Below, piece after piece: positions 1 through 8,713 of a stretch of DNA of 64,000 nucleotides. Below the pieces are notes generated by a model. The model saw only the letters and a list, made by a program, of their open reading frames with translations, did no database searches and was not told the DNA's origin. The DNA is taken from NCBI RefSeq assembly GCF_025143825.1, contig NZ_CP083560.1, positions 2,294,001-2,358,000 of the forward strand. Reading direction: 5' to 3'. The translations under genes and the position numbers were made by a program. Positions within the stretch are counted from its first letter, which is position 1. Every line of letters starts with the position of its first letter. The stretch is from Sulfitobacter sp. S223. GTDB taxonomy: Bacteria; Pseudomonadota; Alphaproteobacteria; Rhodobacterales; Rhodobacteraceae.

Positions 1-1841
1 TCGTCATCTGCCGCATCGATCTGCGTCGGCGAACAGCTGACGGCCTTGAGCATGAAATCGTCCCAAAGCACAATATCGGTATAGGGCTGCCCGTTGTCCA
101 TCCCGGAGGCAGTGTCGTTATAGGGATAGATCCGCATATAGTAGGTAGTCGCCGGATCAAGCTTCACCACGGATCCGCTCGCGTCGTAATGGGCGAAATT
201 GTAGATCGCGGTGCCGAAATCCGACACGAAAACACTAGCGGCACCGGGCATGGTTCCGTCTTGCATTCGAGTATCGGCCATCAAAAGCTGAGGGCTGCCA
301 AAGGCCGGATCGTCGTCGATCTGGATGGCGTAATCATATGTCCCCGAAGTCTGGTTGTGAAAGGGCTCCGTTGACGAATAACCCGCGATGCCGATACCGT
401 AGATCTCGGCAATGCCCGCATAGGGCTGCGTGGTAAAGCTGTAGCTGATGTAGGCGCTGTTGCTGAAGACCCCGGGCACGGTAGTGCGATCAATGTTGAG
501 GTCGTTGTCGTTGATCGTAGCTGTCAGACCTGACACGGACTGCGGCCCGACAGATGCAAAGATGTCAGAGCGGTCAATGGATCCGGACATGGTGCCGGAG
601 TTTTCCCAGCGCAGGCCGATGTCGGCCCAGGCGTTACCCGTCGGGCTGGTGACTCCGCACGCACTGGAGGACAGACCGGGGCCGGTCGGAAACGTCGGCG
701 CGGCCGTTGACAAAATGGTGACAAGGGTCGCATCGGTGTTGGATTGAAGACGATCTGAAAACAGCTGGCCCGATGATCCGATTCCCGCGGTGGCGGTGGT
801 GCTGATACTGCCCGCGGCGGCGTCGTCGGCGGAAACCGTGGTCGAACCGGTGCAGGTGAAGGTTTCGCCTGGGGCGACATCCGAAGTGATCGGAGGACAG
901 CTGAGCGTCCCGAGGCGGCTGTCTTCGATCACGATGGTCTGGCCGGTGTTGAACGGCAAGTCGCCGTCGTTTGACACGACGTAGCTATAGGTGACGGTAT
1001 CGCCCTGGAAAGCGGTTGTGATTGAGGGGGCGGCGCTCAGTGAAATCGCCTGTGTGGCTGTAAAAAACACTGCCTCCCACGTGGATGCACCACGCGAAAA
1101 GGGGTTTTCGTCAAACCGGAAACCGCGCACGTTGCCGATGGATTCGTCATAGAAGATCGTGGCCAGCGTCGTGTTGTTCGGGTAGGTGGCGCGCAGTGTT
1201 CCTGTGATATCATTGTCGGAGGTCGGCGCCACACCCAGCCCCTCAATATATTTACATTGTGCCTGGTTAGCGGCAATGGCCCCGGTCAGTCCGGTACCTG
1301 GCCCCGGACCAATGATAAAGGTTGGTGTTGCCGAAACCGCTGTCAGTGCGGGATTGCCAGCGTCGCCGGTGATAGTGAAAAAGTCGCAGCGGTCATCGAA
1401 CTGATTGTTATCAGAGGAATCGATATCGGAAATCGTATGGGTCAGTCCATTCACGCCAAAGGGCACGCCTGAACTGAAAAACCGCATTGTGCTGACAACG
1501 GTGGATTCGCCGACCGAGCCATTTAGCGGCCCCGCATCGGCAATCATCGTGAAGCCTTCGATACCGCCCCCGAAGATCGTAAGGTCATCCGGCGTCGGTG
1601 AGGTCGGCGCAGCAGCGAACGTGCCAGTGGCTCCGATCACCGTATCAATGCGAAAGCCGTTGGAATCGAAAAGCGGTATCAGGTACGGCCCTTTTTGTCC
1701 GGCGGGCCAGTCGATGGTTGCCCAGTCCAGGGTAAACTCCCCTGCGTTTGCCTGCAGCGCAGGAAACAGCAAAGCCACCCCTAAAACGAGGTGGGTTGCC
1801 GCCTGACGTAAGCGGGACAGAGTGAGGATGGTGGCAGTCAT
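1..1841 (-). CDS. Large secreted protein with a DUF11-like repeat domain (3' part outside window)
   Basis: An uninterrupted reading frame of about 613 codons runs off the left edge, so the C-terminus is missing. It starts at ATG 1841; a GTG just before it is an alternative. The first 33 residues form a signal peptide (basic start, hydrophobic core, cleavage near ANA/GE). The mature part is rich in T, S, G, D and N and poor in Lys, typical of exported beta-sandwich proteins. Roughly residues 265-345 match the DUF11/conserved-repeat pattern: a VTYSYVVSNDGD strand, a VIEDSRLG segment and a GETFTCTGSTTV strand. The last 250 residues visible look like a fibronectin-like fold (TYYMRIYPYNDT). The function is unknown; a surface or extracellular structural role is inferred. 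Confidence 0.75.
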   Translation of the reverse strand, partial: MTATILTLSRLRQAATHLVLGVALLFPALQANAGEFTLDWATIDWPAGQKGPYLIPLFDSNGFRIDTVIGATGTFAAAPTSPTPDDLTIFGGGIEGFTMIADAGPLNGSVGESTVVSTMRFFSSGVPFGVNGLTHTISDIDSSDNNQFDDRCDFFTITGDAGNPALTAVSATPTFIIGPGPGTGLTGAIAANQAQCKYIEGLGVAPTSDNDITGTLRATYPNNTTLATIFYDESIGNVRGFRFDENPFSRGASTWEAVFFTATQAISLSAAPSITTAFQGDTVTYSYVVSNDGDLPFNTGQTIVIEDSRLGTLSCPPITSDVAPGETFTCTGSTTVSADDAAAGSISTTATAGIGSSGQLFSDRLQSNTDATLVTILSTAAPTFPTGPGLSSSACGVTSPTGNAWADIGLRWENSGTMSGSIDRSDIFASVGPQSVSGLTATINDNDLNIDRTTVPGVFSNSAYISYSFTTQPYAGIAEIYGIGIAGYSSTEPFHNQTSGTYDYAIQIDDDPAFGSPQLLMADTRMQDGTMPGAASVFVSDFGTAIYNFAHYDASGSVVKLDPATTYYMRIYPYNDTASGMDNGQPYTDIVLWDDFMLKAVSCSPTQIDAADD

Positions 1842-1890
1842 CACTTGGATCTTTCAAGGTTCTCGGCGTCGGGGCAGACGCAATGTGGGG

Positions 1891-2637
1891 TCAGTTGAAG
1901 ATCGTCACCATGTGCCGGTCGTAGTCGGACCACGAAATCGTGGCGTAGTTGCCGGCATAGCCGTGATAGGCCGAGCGGCCGGTGCTGGTAGGCAGGCCGG
2001 CCCAAATCCGCGCGAGGTTGTTCATGAAGCGCGTGCGGCCGAGGTCTCCGCGCTGAAATTCGTTGAAACCGGCGTCGTGCAAAAGCACGTCGGCCAGTTT
2101 GTCTTGGGTGTGGGCATCGAACTGCGTGCTGAGCGGCAGTCCGGTCCGGTTGATCAGTTCACGCAGGGTTGTCGGAATGAATTGGTACCTTCCGATCGCG
2201 TGAGGTTGACCGGGAGTGGCGGCGATCCAGTGCAGGACTTGGCTCAGGGTCATCTGTGTAGGCCTTAGCGCAGGACGGCGTTTCGCCCCGGTATGGATGG
2301 CCTCGTAGCCAAGGGACCCTACTTCGGCACCTGCTATCAGGCTCTTGAGACGCTCTGCTTCGGTACGCCCCTCCAGCATGATTCTACGGGCCGCCCCGTA
2401 CCCTGCACGCCGAGCCCCCTGTCCGGTTGCCTTAGTGATGGACGCGGGCAGGTGAATGCGGGATTTTGCAAACTGCGGATCTAAAAAATCGAAAGACCCG
2501 TTCGAACCAGCCTCAAGGGAAGCATAGACATCGCGGGTGGACAGGTTTGCCTCGGATGCGTGGGCAGCCTGCACAGAGCAGGTAAATGCGAAGGAAACAA
2601 AAAGCAGGCTTGTGAGGCGACCGTGGCAGCGTTGCAT
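1891..2637 (-). CDS. Exported lysozyme-like muramidase (lambda endolysin / GH104-like)
   Basis: 248 residues beginning with a signal peptide (cleavage near residue 27, AHA/SEA). The C-terminal two thirds resemble the lambda R endolysin fold, a lytic transglycosylase that cleaves peptidoglycan. Glu105 in GAEVGSLGYEA sits where the catalytic Glu is expected. It is followed by GRYQFIPTTL near residue 150 and by a DLGRTRFMNNLARIWAGLP segment equivalent to the lambda helix ending in IWASLP. A plain lambda endolysin is about 158 residues and has no Sec signal; this one carries an extra N-terminal region of about 75 residues. It lies 49 bases before the secreted DUF11-like gene on the same strand, so the two may be co-expressed. 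A role in wall remodelling for export or surface assembly is inferred. There are no phage structural genes nearby. Confidence 0.7.
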   Translation of the reverse strand: MQRCHGRLTSLLFVSFAFTCSVQAAHASEANLSTRDVYASLEAGSNGSFDFLDPQFAKSRIHLPASITKATGQGARRAGYGAARRIMLEGRTEAERLKSLIAGAEVGSLGYEAIHTGAKRRPALRPTQMTLSQVLHWIAATPGQPHAIGRYQFIPTTLRELINRTGLPLSTQFDAHTQDKLADVLLHDAGFNEFQRGDLGRTRFMNNLARIWAGLPTSTGRSAYHGYAGNYATISWSDYDRHMVTIFN

Positions 2638-2890
2638 GGCAGTTATCTTTCGAAGCGATTATGCCCGGTCGTCGTCGGGCTGATGTTACTCAAGATCGCC
2701 AATTCGAACGCCGCTGTGCAGCCTCGCAAAAGGACAAAGTCTAGTGCAAAGGAGTCTGGCGACTATGCTTTCGTATAGGGCGCGACGTGAAAAGAAGTAG
2801 CCAAAGTCGAACATGCCCGGGGAGTGTCATTAACTCTGTGTATTTGGGCGGACCCATGCGGGTTTCAGGCATCCGGCGGGATCGTCCCCG

Positions 2891-3310
2891 ACCAAATGGC
2901 ATTTGGACGAGGTGGTGACCCCGATTAATAGGGTGAAGCATTGGCTCTGGCGGGCGGTCGATGCCAACGGGGATATGTTTGATCTTCTCGTGAAGACGCG
3001 TCGGAATGCCAAAGCTGCCAGGCGCTTCATGGCAAGGCTGATAGCGCAATTCGACCAACCAAGGGTCGTCGTTACAGACAAACTGCGCAGCTATATCAAG
3101 CCGATCGCCCATTAGGCGCCGGATGCTGACCACCGGGCCCACAAGGGCCTCAACAACAGTATCGAGGGCAGTCATAGGCCGACACGACGACGAGAAAAGA
3201 TCATGGGCCGGTTCAAATCACCGAGACAGGCACAACGTTTCTTAGCCGCACATGACAAGACCACCACCATCTTCCGCCCTCGACGCTACAAACTAACCGC
3301 CATCTCCTAA
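2891..3310 (+). pseudogene. IS6-family transposase remnant
   Basis: In one reading frame the sequence gives TKWHLDEVV, NRVKHWLWRAVDANG, QPRVVVTDKLRSY and then HKGLNNSIEGSHRPTRRRE and FKSPRQAQRFLAAH. These are the hallmark blocks of the IS6/IS26 DDE transposase catalytic domain. An in-frame TAG at 3113-3115 interrupts the domain after PIAH, and the frame resumes unchanged to a TAA at 3308. The N-terminal helix-turn-helix region is missing. The transposase is therefore inactive by truncation plus a nonsense change. The opposite strand carries a long open frame here that is only its shadow. Confidence 0.85.
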
Positions 3311-3649
3311 CGCCACGCCCGGGCAGATGGTATGTCTCTCTGGACAGACTATGCCGCTCAGATGGCGGCTTGAAAAATGCAGCTATGACCTTTCAAATCC
3401 ACTGCTCAACAACTTGGCAATGCCGTTCATCTTGCTTGCGCTCGGCAAGCTGTTGTTGATGCGAAAAAACTGATGGCATGAGGGCGAGTCTTTTCAATAT
3501 CCGTCAAATCGCCGCCGTGACGGCCCGAAAGCCCGGAAATCAGTAAGAAATGGCGCGTATTGTTCTAAAAAAGCAGTTAGGGTGTAATATTTTTGATGCG
3601 GGAGTGGTTGAACAGACTTTCCCTAAATGCGCCGGGACTCCAGCGCTAT
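3311..3649. other. Intergenic, no gene recognised
   Basis: The stretch between the IS6 remnant and the convergent end of the RTX gene gives no coding frame with a recognisable product on either strand. It probably includes the outer flank of the old insertion sequence. I saw no clear terminal inverted repeat. Confidence 0.5.
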
Positions 3650-5626
3650 TTAGCACGTTGGAGTTGGCAAATCGCCAGTCCATACCTCTTGCCGCACCCA
3701 GACCTTTTGCAGAACACGGACGATGCCGGAAATAATGGTCTTGGACTGGCGTCCAAGACGCAGGTTTCGCCGGACGGGATGGGCCAGTGTGGGGCCAATC
3801 TGCCAGTATACCTTGATAAAGACGCGTCCCCAGGCACGATGCACCAGCCATTCGTCTCGGAAGGCGCGCAGGAAAACAACATCTGGATGGTCAGGATCAC
3901 GGTAGGCTGCGGTCGCGACAAAGCAGGTCCCAATCGGAACGTCGTCTTCTTCATCTTGGGGCGGTTCTTCCTGCTCTTCTCGGTCATATACAGGGATCTC
4001 AGTGGGCGAATGCGACATGATTTCATTGCTCATCGGTTCGTAATAGTGGTGTTCAGAGCTGCTTTCCTCCCCCTTGGTTTCGGTTTTGACATAGGTATAG
4101 CCGCCGGGTTCGGCCGCTGTGAACGCGGCATCACCATAGAGAATACCGTCGACCATCAGATTCGGCGGCTCTGCGTCACCGTAGTATCCGGTCTCGACCC
4201 GCAACTCCTGCAGCATTTCTTCTTCCGGATCAGTCGAGATCAAAACGATCGAGTTGTCTTCCTCGGCCCGAATTATTGCTGTATCTTGAAAGTCCTTTAG
4301 AGAGACATCAATCAATTCGACCGACCCGTCCTCACCGTAGTTCAGGACCGTATTGCCATCCTCATTCTCATAAAGCTCTACCGTCAGCGGGTCGATGTCA
4401 TCCTGAAGTGTGATAAGGTCTGAACCGACCTTGAAGTCAGTGATGATATCCTCGCCGCCGAATTCGTAAAAATGGAAGCGGTTGATTGCATCCGGGCCGC
4501 CACCACCAGTCAGAACGTCGTTGCCCTCACCGCCATTCAGCGTATCGGATCCGTTGCCACCGCTAAGCACGTCATCGCCGCGCCCGCCGTTGAAATAGTC
4601 GTTTCCGCGCCCGCCAAAGATGGTATCATTACCGTCACCGCCCCAGATCATGTCAGCGCCACGATCGCCATTAAGGACGTCATTATCGATACCACCAGCG
4701 ATGAGATCATCGCCGAGACCGCCGAAAATTGTATCGTTGCCGTTATTGCCATCAATCACATCGCTACCGTCACTGCCGCGCATCACCTGTTCACCGTCGG
4801 AGCTTGGGGCGTCAGGGTTGTTTTTGCTGCCGAACATATGCGCCGCGTCGCTTTGTCCGGTGTCGGCAAAGGTCTCTGCCCCCGTCTGATTCCAGTTTAG
4901 GTTCAGTTCATCTTCCCGGTGCTCGTAGTGGTCGAGCGGGACAAAGTTTTTTGGGTTGTCGTAGTCTTCGGTTTCTGCCGCCCGAAGCGTTTTCAATGCG
5001 CTTTTCTGCAGGAAGTGACGTTCTTCACCTGTCAGCTTCGAGGTACCGTTCTGCAGGTCGCGCGCACCTTCTAGCCCGTAGAAAATATCATCACCGATGG
5101 CGAGAAAATGTTGCGTACCCAGTTCCTCTGCGGCGAATTCCGGATGTTCGACCTCGATCACGCGGACCGGCACGACTTTCCCGCCAGGCAAGGTGATGGA
5201 CTTGGGCAGATCAGTGAGGTCAATCTCGGTGCCTTCAATGAGAATTCGGTCTGATGTCGGGTCGAAATCATCGATACGACCGATGATCGGCGAATGATTT
5301 TGTTCGATATTCGCGATCTGGAACGTATCACGGCCGGGCCCACCATAGGCATGATGGCTTTGCGTCCCGATCGCGTTCTCGCTTTTCGTGGCGTCGAGAA
5401 CGAGCCAGTCATCGCCCGTAGCCGCAAACATATGAATCTGGCCGGTGTGCGCAACAGACCCTTCAAGTATGTCGTCACCGGCATAGCCGGACAATCCAAG
5501 GCTTGCGTTATCTTGCACGGTGATGTGACGGTGGTGGATGAGGTGATCGTTTCCGGCACCACCAGTGAGGCGGTCGGTCGAATGGTTTTGTTCGATGGTG
5601 TGGTCAACAACGGGACGGATAAACAT
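3650..5626 (-). CDS. RTX calcium-binding protein with CFI-box C-terminus
   Basis: 658 residues starting at ATG 5626 with AAGG upstream. An N-terminal region carries two early GGAGND/GYAGDD-like motifs. A middle domain follows, and residues about 280-380 hold nine to ten consecutive GGxGxDxhx nonapeptides, the Ca2+-binding beta-roll of RTX proteins. Near residue 395 is the usual DFKVGSDLI post-repeat segment. An acidic linker (EEQEEPPQDEEDD) precedes a C-terminal module beginning CFVATAAYRDPDHPDV and continuing LRAFRDEWL and a hydrophobic VYWQIGPTLAH helix, which is the CFI-box C-terminal domain. No Sec signal is visible, as expected for type I secretion, but no ABC exporter genes lie nearby. 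How an RTX protein ending in a CFI-box is localised is unclear. Confidence 0.8.
   Translation of the reverse strand: MFIRPVVDHTIEQNHSTDRLTGGAGNDHLIHHRHITVQDNASLGLSGYAGDDILEGSVAHTGQIHMFAATGDDWLVLDATKSENAIGTQSHHAYGGPGRDTFQIANIEQNHSPIIGRIDDFDPTSDRILIEGTEIDLTDLPKSITLPGGKVVPVRVIEVEHPEFAAEELGTQHFLAIGDDIFYGLEGARDLQNGTSKLTGEERHFLQKSALKTLRAAETEDYDNPKNFVPLDHYEHREDELNLNWNQTGAETFADTGQSDAAHMFGSKNNPDAPSSDGEQVMRGSDGSDVIDGNNGNDTIFGGLGDDLIAGGIDNDVLNGDRGADMIWGGDGNDTIFGGRGNDYFNGGRGDDVLSGGNGSDTLNGGEGNDVLTGGGGPDAINRFHFYEFGGEDIITDFKVGSDLITLQDDIDPLTVELYENEDGNTVLNYGEDGSVELIDVSLKDFQDTAIIRAEEDNSIVLISTDPEEEMLQELRVETGYYGDAEPPNLMVDGILYGDAAFTAAEPGGYTYVKTETKGEESSSEHHYYEPMSNEIMSHSPTEIPVYDREEQEEPPQDEEDDVPIGTCFVATAAYRDPDHPDVVFLRAFRDEWLVHRAWGRVFIKVYWQIGPTLAHPVRRNLRLGRQSKTIISGIVRVLQKVWVRQEVWTGDLPTPTC
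4487..4785 (-). repeat. RTX nonapeptide-encoding tandem repeat tract
   Basis: About ten degenerate 27-base units inside the RTX gene encode GGxGNDxxx-type nonapeptides (for example GGRGNDYFN, GGRGDDVLS, GGEGNDVLT). The units vary at the DNA level, so this is a protein repeat rather than a recent DNA expansion. Confidence 0.85.
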
Positions 5627-5805
5627 GATGGCAGCCTTTCTGGCGACGACGCCTAAAAGGCATCGAATTGTGGTGATTTGGACCGAAGATTTGGGGGACG
5701 CCGGGCAGGCGTTGGTGTCGCTCGCTGCTTTGTTAGGGCGGATTGAGCAGGGCGATCGCGGGCTTAGCGTCGCCTAATTTGGGGGGCTGAAACCTCGCAA
5801 CCATC

Positions 5806-6354
5806 TCAATGAACCGCAACGACGTTCAGATTGGCGGCCATCAGGCTCTCGATCAGATGTGGTGGAAGCGCCGGGCTCTGCGGGGTCACGCCTTCGAAAA
5901 GGCAGCAGTCGTCGGTTGACGCATCTTGCCGCGCGGCACCGGGGAGGATCAGGACGGGCAGCTCGGGGCTTTCTTCGCGAAAGTCCTGCAAATCTGCCAG
6001 CGCGGTTTTCCGGTCGGGCGCCGCATCGAGATCAAAGACCACCAAACCCCAATCCTGCGGAGAGGCTTTTACGCTGCCGAACATTGCCTCAGGGTCTGTG
6101 CAGTGGTGCACCTCGGAGCCGAGTCCCGTCAAATTGATTGCGATCCTGCGGCTTTGCGACAGGTCGGAGGAGATCAGGGCGATCCGGAACGCTTTTTTAA
6201 CATCGCAGCAGCTTTGGAAAGTTCGCCAGACTTCTCGAGTTCCGAAGGGCGTCAGGTCGCTTTCCGGCGGGTTCGACTTCAGACCGCCATCTACCAGACT
6301 AGGCTGTTGCGTTCTGGGAAGGCCCAAAGCGGATTTCGTAAAAATGCTCTTCAT
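5806..6354 (-). CDS. Receiver-like protein of unknown function
   Basis: 182 residues if started at ATG 6354, which has GGTGGGGA about 8 bases upstream; a longer form from a TTG at 6390 is less likely. After a poorly conserved N-terminus of about 50 residues, the segment FRIALISSDLSQSRRIAINLTGLGSEVHHCT and then DWGLVVFDLDAA and LPVLILPGAA follows the strand/helix order of a CheY-like receiver. An Asp after the first strand and FDLD at the usual phosphorylation position could be functional. The conserved Lys near the end is not evident. It may be a degenerate pseudo-receiver. It lies downstream of no obvious kinase and is transcribed toward the RTX gene. Confidence 0.55.
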   Translation of the reverse strand: MKSIFTKSALGLPRTQQPSLVDGGLKSNPPESDLTPFGTREVWRTFQSCCDVKKAFRIALISSDLSQSRRIAINLTGLGSEVHHCTDPEAMFGSVKASPQDWGLVVFDLDAAPDRKTALADLQDFREESPELPVLILPGAARQDASTDDCCLFEGVTPQSPALPPHLIESLMAANLNVVAVH

Positions 6355-6390
6355 TGCAAAGGTCCCCACCTGTTGCGTTTCATTCACCAA

Positions 6391-6759
6391 AAACTAGCTT
6401 GGGGCGAGCCTCACACTCAACGAAGCAGACGAACAGATGACCGATGAAACGAGTAATGAACGCGCCCTTTGGGTTTGCCTGACCTATCCATTCAGACAAT
6501 TTGCTGCTCTGATGAGATGAACTGCCTTCCCACCAGACTGCCGCCACTGTGGCGAAAATACTTGGAGAGAGGAGCATCTTACGGACATAACAGTCATGGT
6601 GTCGCGTATTCTCTACGGGAGTGCCCGTCATGGGAATGGAGCGCTTTCGAGGGATGGCAACGATGGCCTGTCGGCGGTTGGAGGAAGGTTTTTTTGATTG
6701 CCTGCCACCTTTGTACAAGGCTGCACCCAACATACGATAGGATGGGTCCTATGAGCGTG
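6391..6759. other. Intergenic, no gene recognised
   Basis: This stretch lies between the start of the receiver-like gene and the IS21 remnant. Open frames on both strands are short and match nothing I recognise. It should contain the promoter of the receiver-like gene; I could not pick convincing -35/-10 boxes. Confidence 0.45.
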
Positions 6760-7640
6760 TGCCAGCCTTTGCCCGTGCGTGGCGGGCTAATCGGCATCGC
6801 GGAGAACTGTCGCACTGGCACGCCTTCCGCGTGCTCGGTGGTATTCTAGGGCGTGGGATTTGCGACAGCGGGAATTGTCCGCCATTGGTCCGAGGACAAC
6901 GGACGCGAAGACGGCGGTCGACCGTGTTGGTCGTGGCAAGCAGCGCGATGTCAACGCACGCTTCAAAGCGATGGCCAGCCATTACGTCTTTGAAACCGAG
7001 TTCTGCAATCCAGCAGCAGGTTGGAAGAAGGGCCAGGTCGAGAAGAACGTACGGGATGCCCGGAACCGGTTAGTGGCAGGTCATGCCTGTCTTCAAAGGT
7101 CTGGGAGAGCTGAACCAATGGCTTGAAGATCGTTGCATCGCACTCTGGTAGGTGACGACGCATCGGGAATTGCCCGGTTCCGTCGCTGATGCTTGGGAAG
7201 TTGCGAAGTCATTGCTGATGGTTCTACCCCCAGCTTTTGACGGGTTTGTTGAACACAGCAAGCGTGTGTCGCCAACATGCTTGATCACGTTCGAGCGCAA
7301 CCGTTACAGCGTGCCTGCCAGGTTTGCGAACCGCCCTTTCAGCCTTCGTATGTACCCAAATCGACTTGGGATCGTCGCAGAGGGGCAAACCGTTTGCACG
7401 CATAATCGGATCCTTGATCGATCCCACCGCAAGCCTGGCAGGGTCATCTATGATTGGCGCCAATATCTGGCAGTAATCCAACGCAAACCAGGGGCTCTAC
7501 ACCATGGCACTCCGTTTACGGAGATGCCCGACATCTTCTGTTGATTGCAGGATCACATGCTTCGTAAAGATGGCGGCGACATGGAAATGGTCGAAATCTT
7601 GTCTTTCAACGTGTGCAACATGGCGGGTTTGTTGATCTCG
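6760..7640 (+). pseudogene. IS21-family transposase (istA) remnant
   Basis: Pieces of the IS21 IstA catalytic and C-terminal regions occur in order but in shifting frames. They are [17 protein letters not shown] (about 6800-6855), then [23 protein letters not shown] and [17 protein letters not shown] (about 6920-7060), then AFDGFVEHSKRVSPTCLITFERNRYSVPA and GRVIYDWRQYLAVIQRKPGAL (about 7230-7510), and finally LQDHMLRKDGGDMEMVEIL (to about 7610). At least three frameshifts or small deletions separate them, and no istB helper ATPase follows. The element is dead. Confidence 0.8.
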
Positions 7641-7687
7641 GCCATGTGCTTTGCTGAGATAAACGCCCGGTTCAACTGACGTGGCGA

Positions 7688-7965
7688 TTAAGCCATGATC
7701 TTTGACTTGCCGGGAAACAGCCTGCCCTCGGGCCGCGCATCACGCCAATAGTCCCGCAGCAGATCAAGCAACCCGGGCGACAGAATGGCCTTGCGATCTT
7801 TGTCATTCTTGCCTTCATCCACATAGATCAGCATCCGGTCACTGTCGATGTCAGAGACCTCGAGATTGCAGACCTTGGATACCCTCAGCCCCGCGCCATA
7901 ACTGCCCCCCAAGGCCGAGCGATACTTGAGCCCCGGTCCGGAAACCGCCGCCAGCAGACACTATC
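7688..7965 (-). pseudogene. Tyrosine recombinase fragment
   Basis: The reverse strand encodes LLAAVSGPGLKYRSALGGSYGAGLRVSKVCNLEVSDIDSD and DRKAILSPGLLDLLRDYWR with GRLFPGK. This matches the start of the catalytic domain of XerC/D-like integrases of the kind often paired with IS91-type transposases; the first catalytic Arg lies in GAGLRVSK. A TAG near 7965 cuts the 5' side, and the frame ends at 7688 before the HxxR and Tyr motifs, so both ends are missing. Confidence 0.7.
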
Positions 7966-8143
7966 CACACCATTCGCTTCCGGCCCATATGATGAGTGAT
8001 CCTTTCTACTTTGGGCTGTGATCGATCGTTGTTATCCCTCCTCGCAATTTACGGTGTAGACTGGTAGCTGAAAGAATTATTGGAAAGCTCTTGGGCTTCA
8101 TTTCTCAATTCGATAAGGGCTTCTGGAGTTTACAAATCCCCAA

Positions 8144-8164
8144 CTGGGGGTACGTCTGGGGGTA
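8144..8164 (+). repeat. Paired direct repeat CTGGGGGTA (possible integrase arm sites)
   Basis: Two identical copies of CTGGGGGTA sit at 8144-8152 and 8156-8164, one helical turn apart. Inverted copies of the CCCCCAAC type lie at 8137 and 8211. Repeats with a GGGGGTA core are familiar near tyrosine integrase genes, where they act as arm-binding sites, and an integrase fragment lies 180 bases away. That role is inferred from position only. Confidence 0.4.
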
Positions 8165-8325
8165 TGCTGCATCCCCGCATATATTTATTGTATATTATTC
8201 AGACAGATGAACCCCCAACGTGAAGACGTGTGGGCACCATTTCATCAAATAAAATCAACTTGCTGATAGCCGCCCTTTAAGGCGACCATCGTTGTTTTGG
8301 TGGGCTCTACATCAATTATACAACA

Positions 8326-8511
8326 TTAGGCCGCTTCGCGTTCTGCGAAGCGCTTGGCATCGTGACAGAAGCAGAGGTAGCCCTTTTCATGGCGAACAAC
8401 CTCGGTCACCAAACCAAGACCGCCATACTCATTGATCTGCATTTTCGCTGCTTCAACCGCCCGAAGGGCCGTATGGTCCACTCCTTGGGGTTACGATGAG
8501 CATCAAACCCT
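8326..8511 (-). pseudogene. Short relic of an unrecognised gene
   Basis: The reverse strand reads about 60 sense codons ending AAKMQINEYGGLGLVTEVVRHEKGYLCFCHDAKRFAEREAA before TAA at 8326-8328. It has no start codon of its own with a ribosome site. An overlapping frame upstream (to 8648) reads on in a different phase, which suggests one frameshifted C-terminus. The family is not recognised. Confidence 0.25.
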
Positions 8512-8713
8512 CTCTTAGCAAATGGCCCTATTTGGTCCACACGCGCTGACGTCAGACAATCAGCATACTCTGAGCCATAAAGCACCCAATAGAAGATAAG
8601 GGCGTTGGGGTGTGCATGTAGTCCAGCGCGAGTAACAGCAGAAAGCATAGATTTCTTTAACGCTTACGGACCTAGGATAGGTCATTCAAGCTAGACCTTA
8701 GCGAGGGCGTAAT

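Larger units (their letters stand above)
7966..8713. other. AT-richer non-coding stretch with decayed DNA
   Basis: No intact gene is seen here. The part around 8000-8330 is more AT-rich than its surroundings and holds the CTGGGGGTA repeats described separately. The part 8326-8511 keeps a short coding relic. The last 60 bases should include the promoter of the receiver gene that starts at 8714. Confidence 0.5.

Noticed and set aside
2741..3175. 144-residue frame on the - strand
   Set aside because: It is the complement of the IS6 transposase remnant, whose forward blocks match the family.
3593..4300. 235-residue open frame on the + strand
   Set aside because: It is antisense to the RTX/CFI-box gene, whose motifs are unmistakable; the plus frame has no recognisable domain.
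4487..4785. Regular repeats considered as a CRISPR-like array
   Set aside because: The 27-base period encodes RTX nonapeptides in frame; there are no constant repeats with variable spacers.
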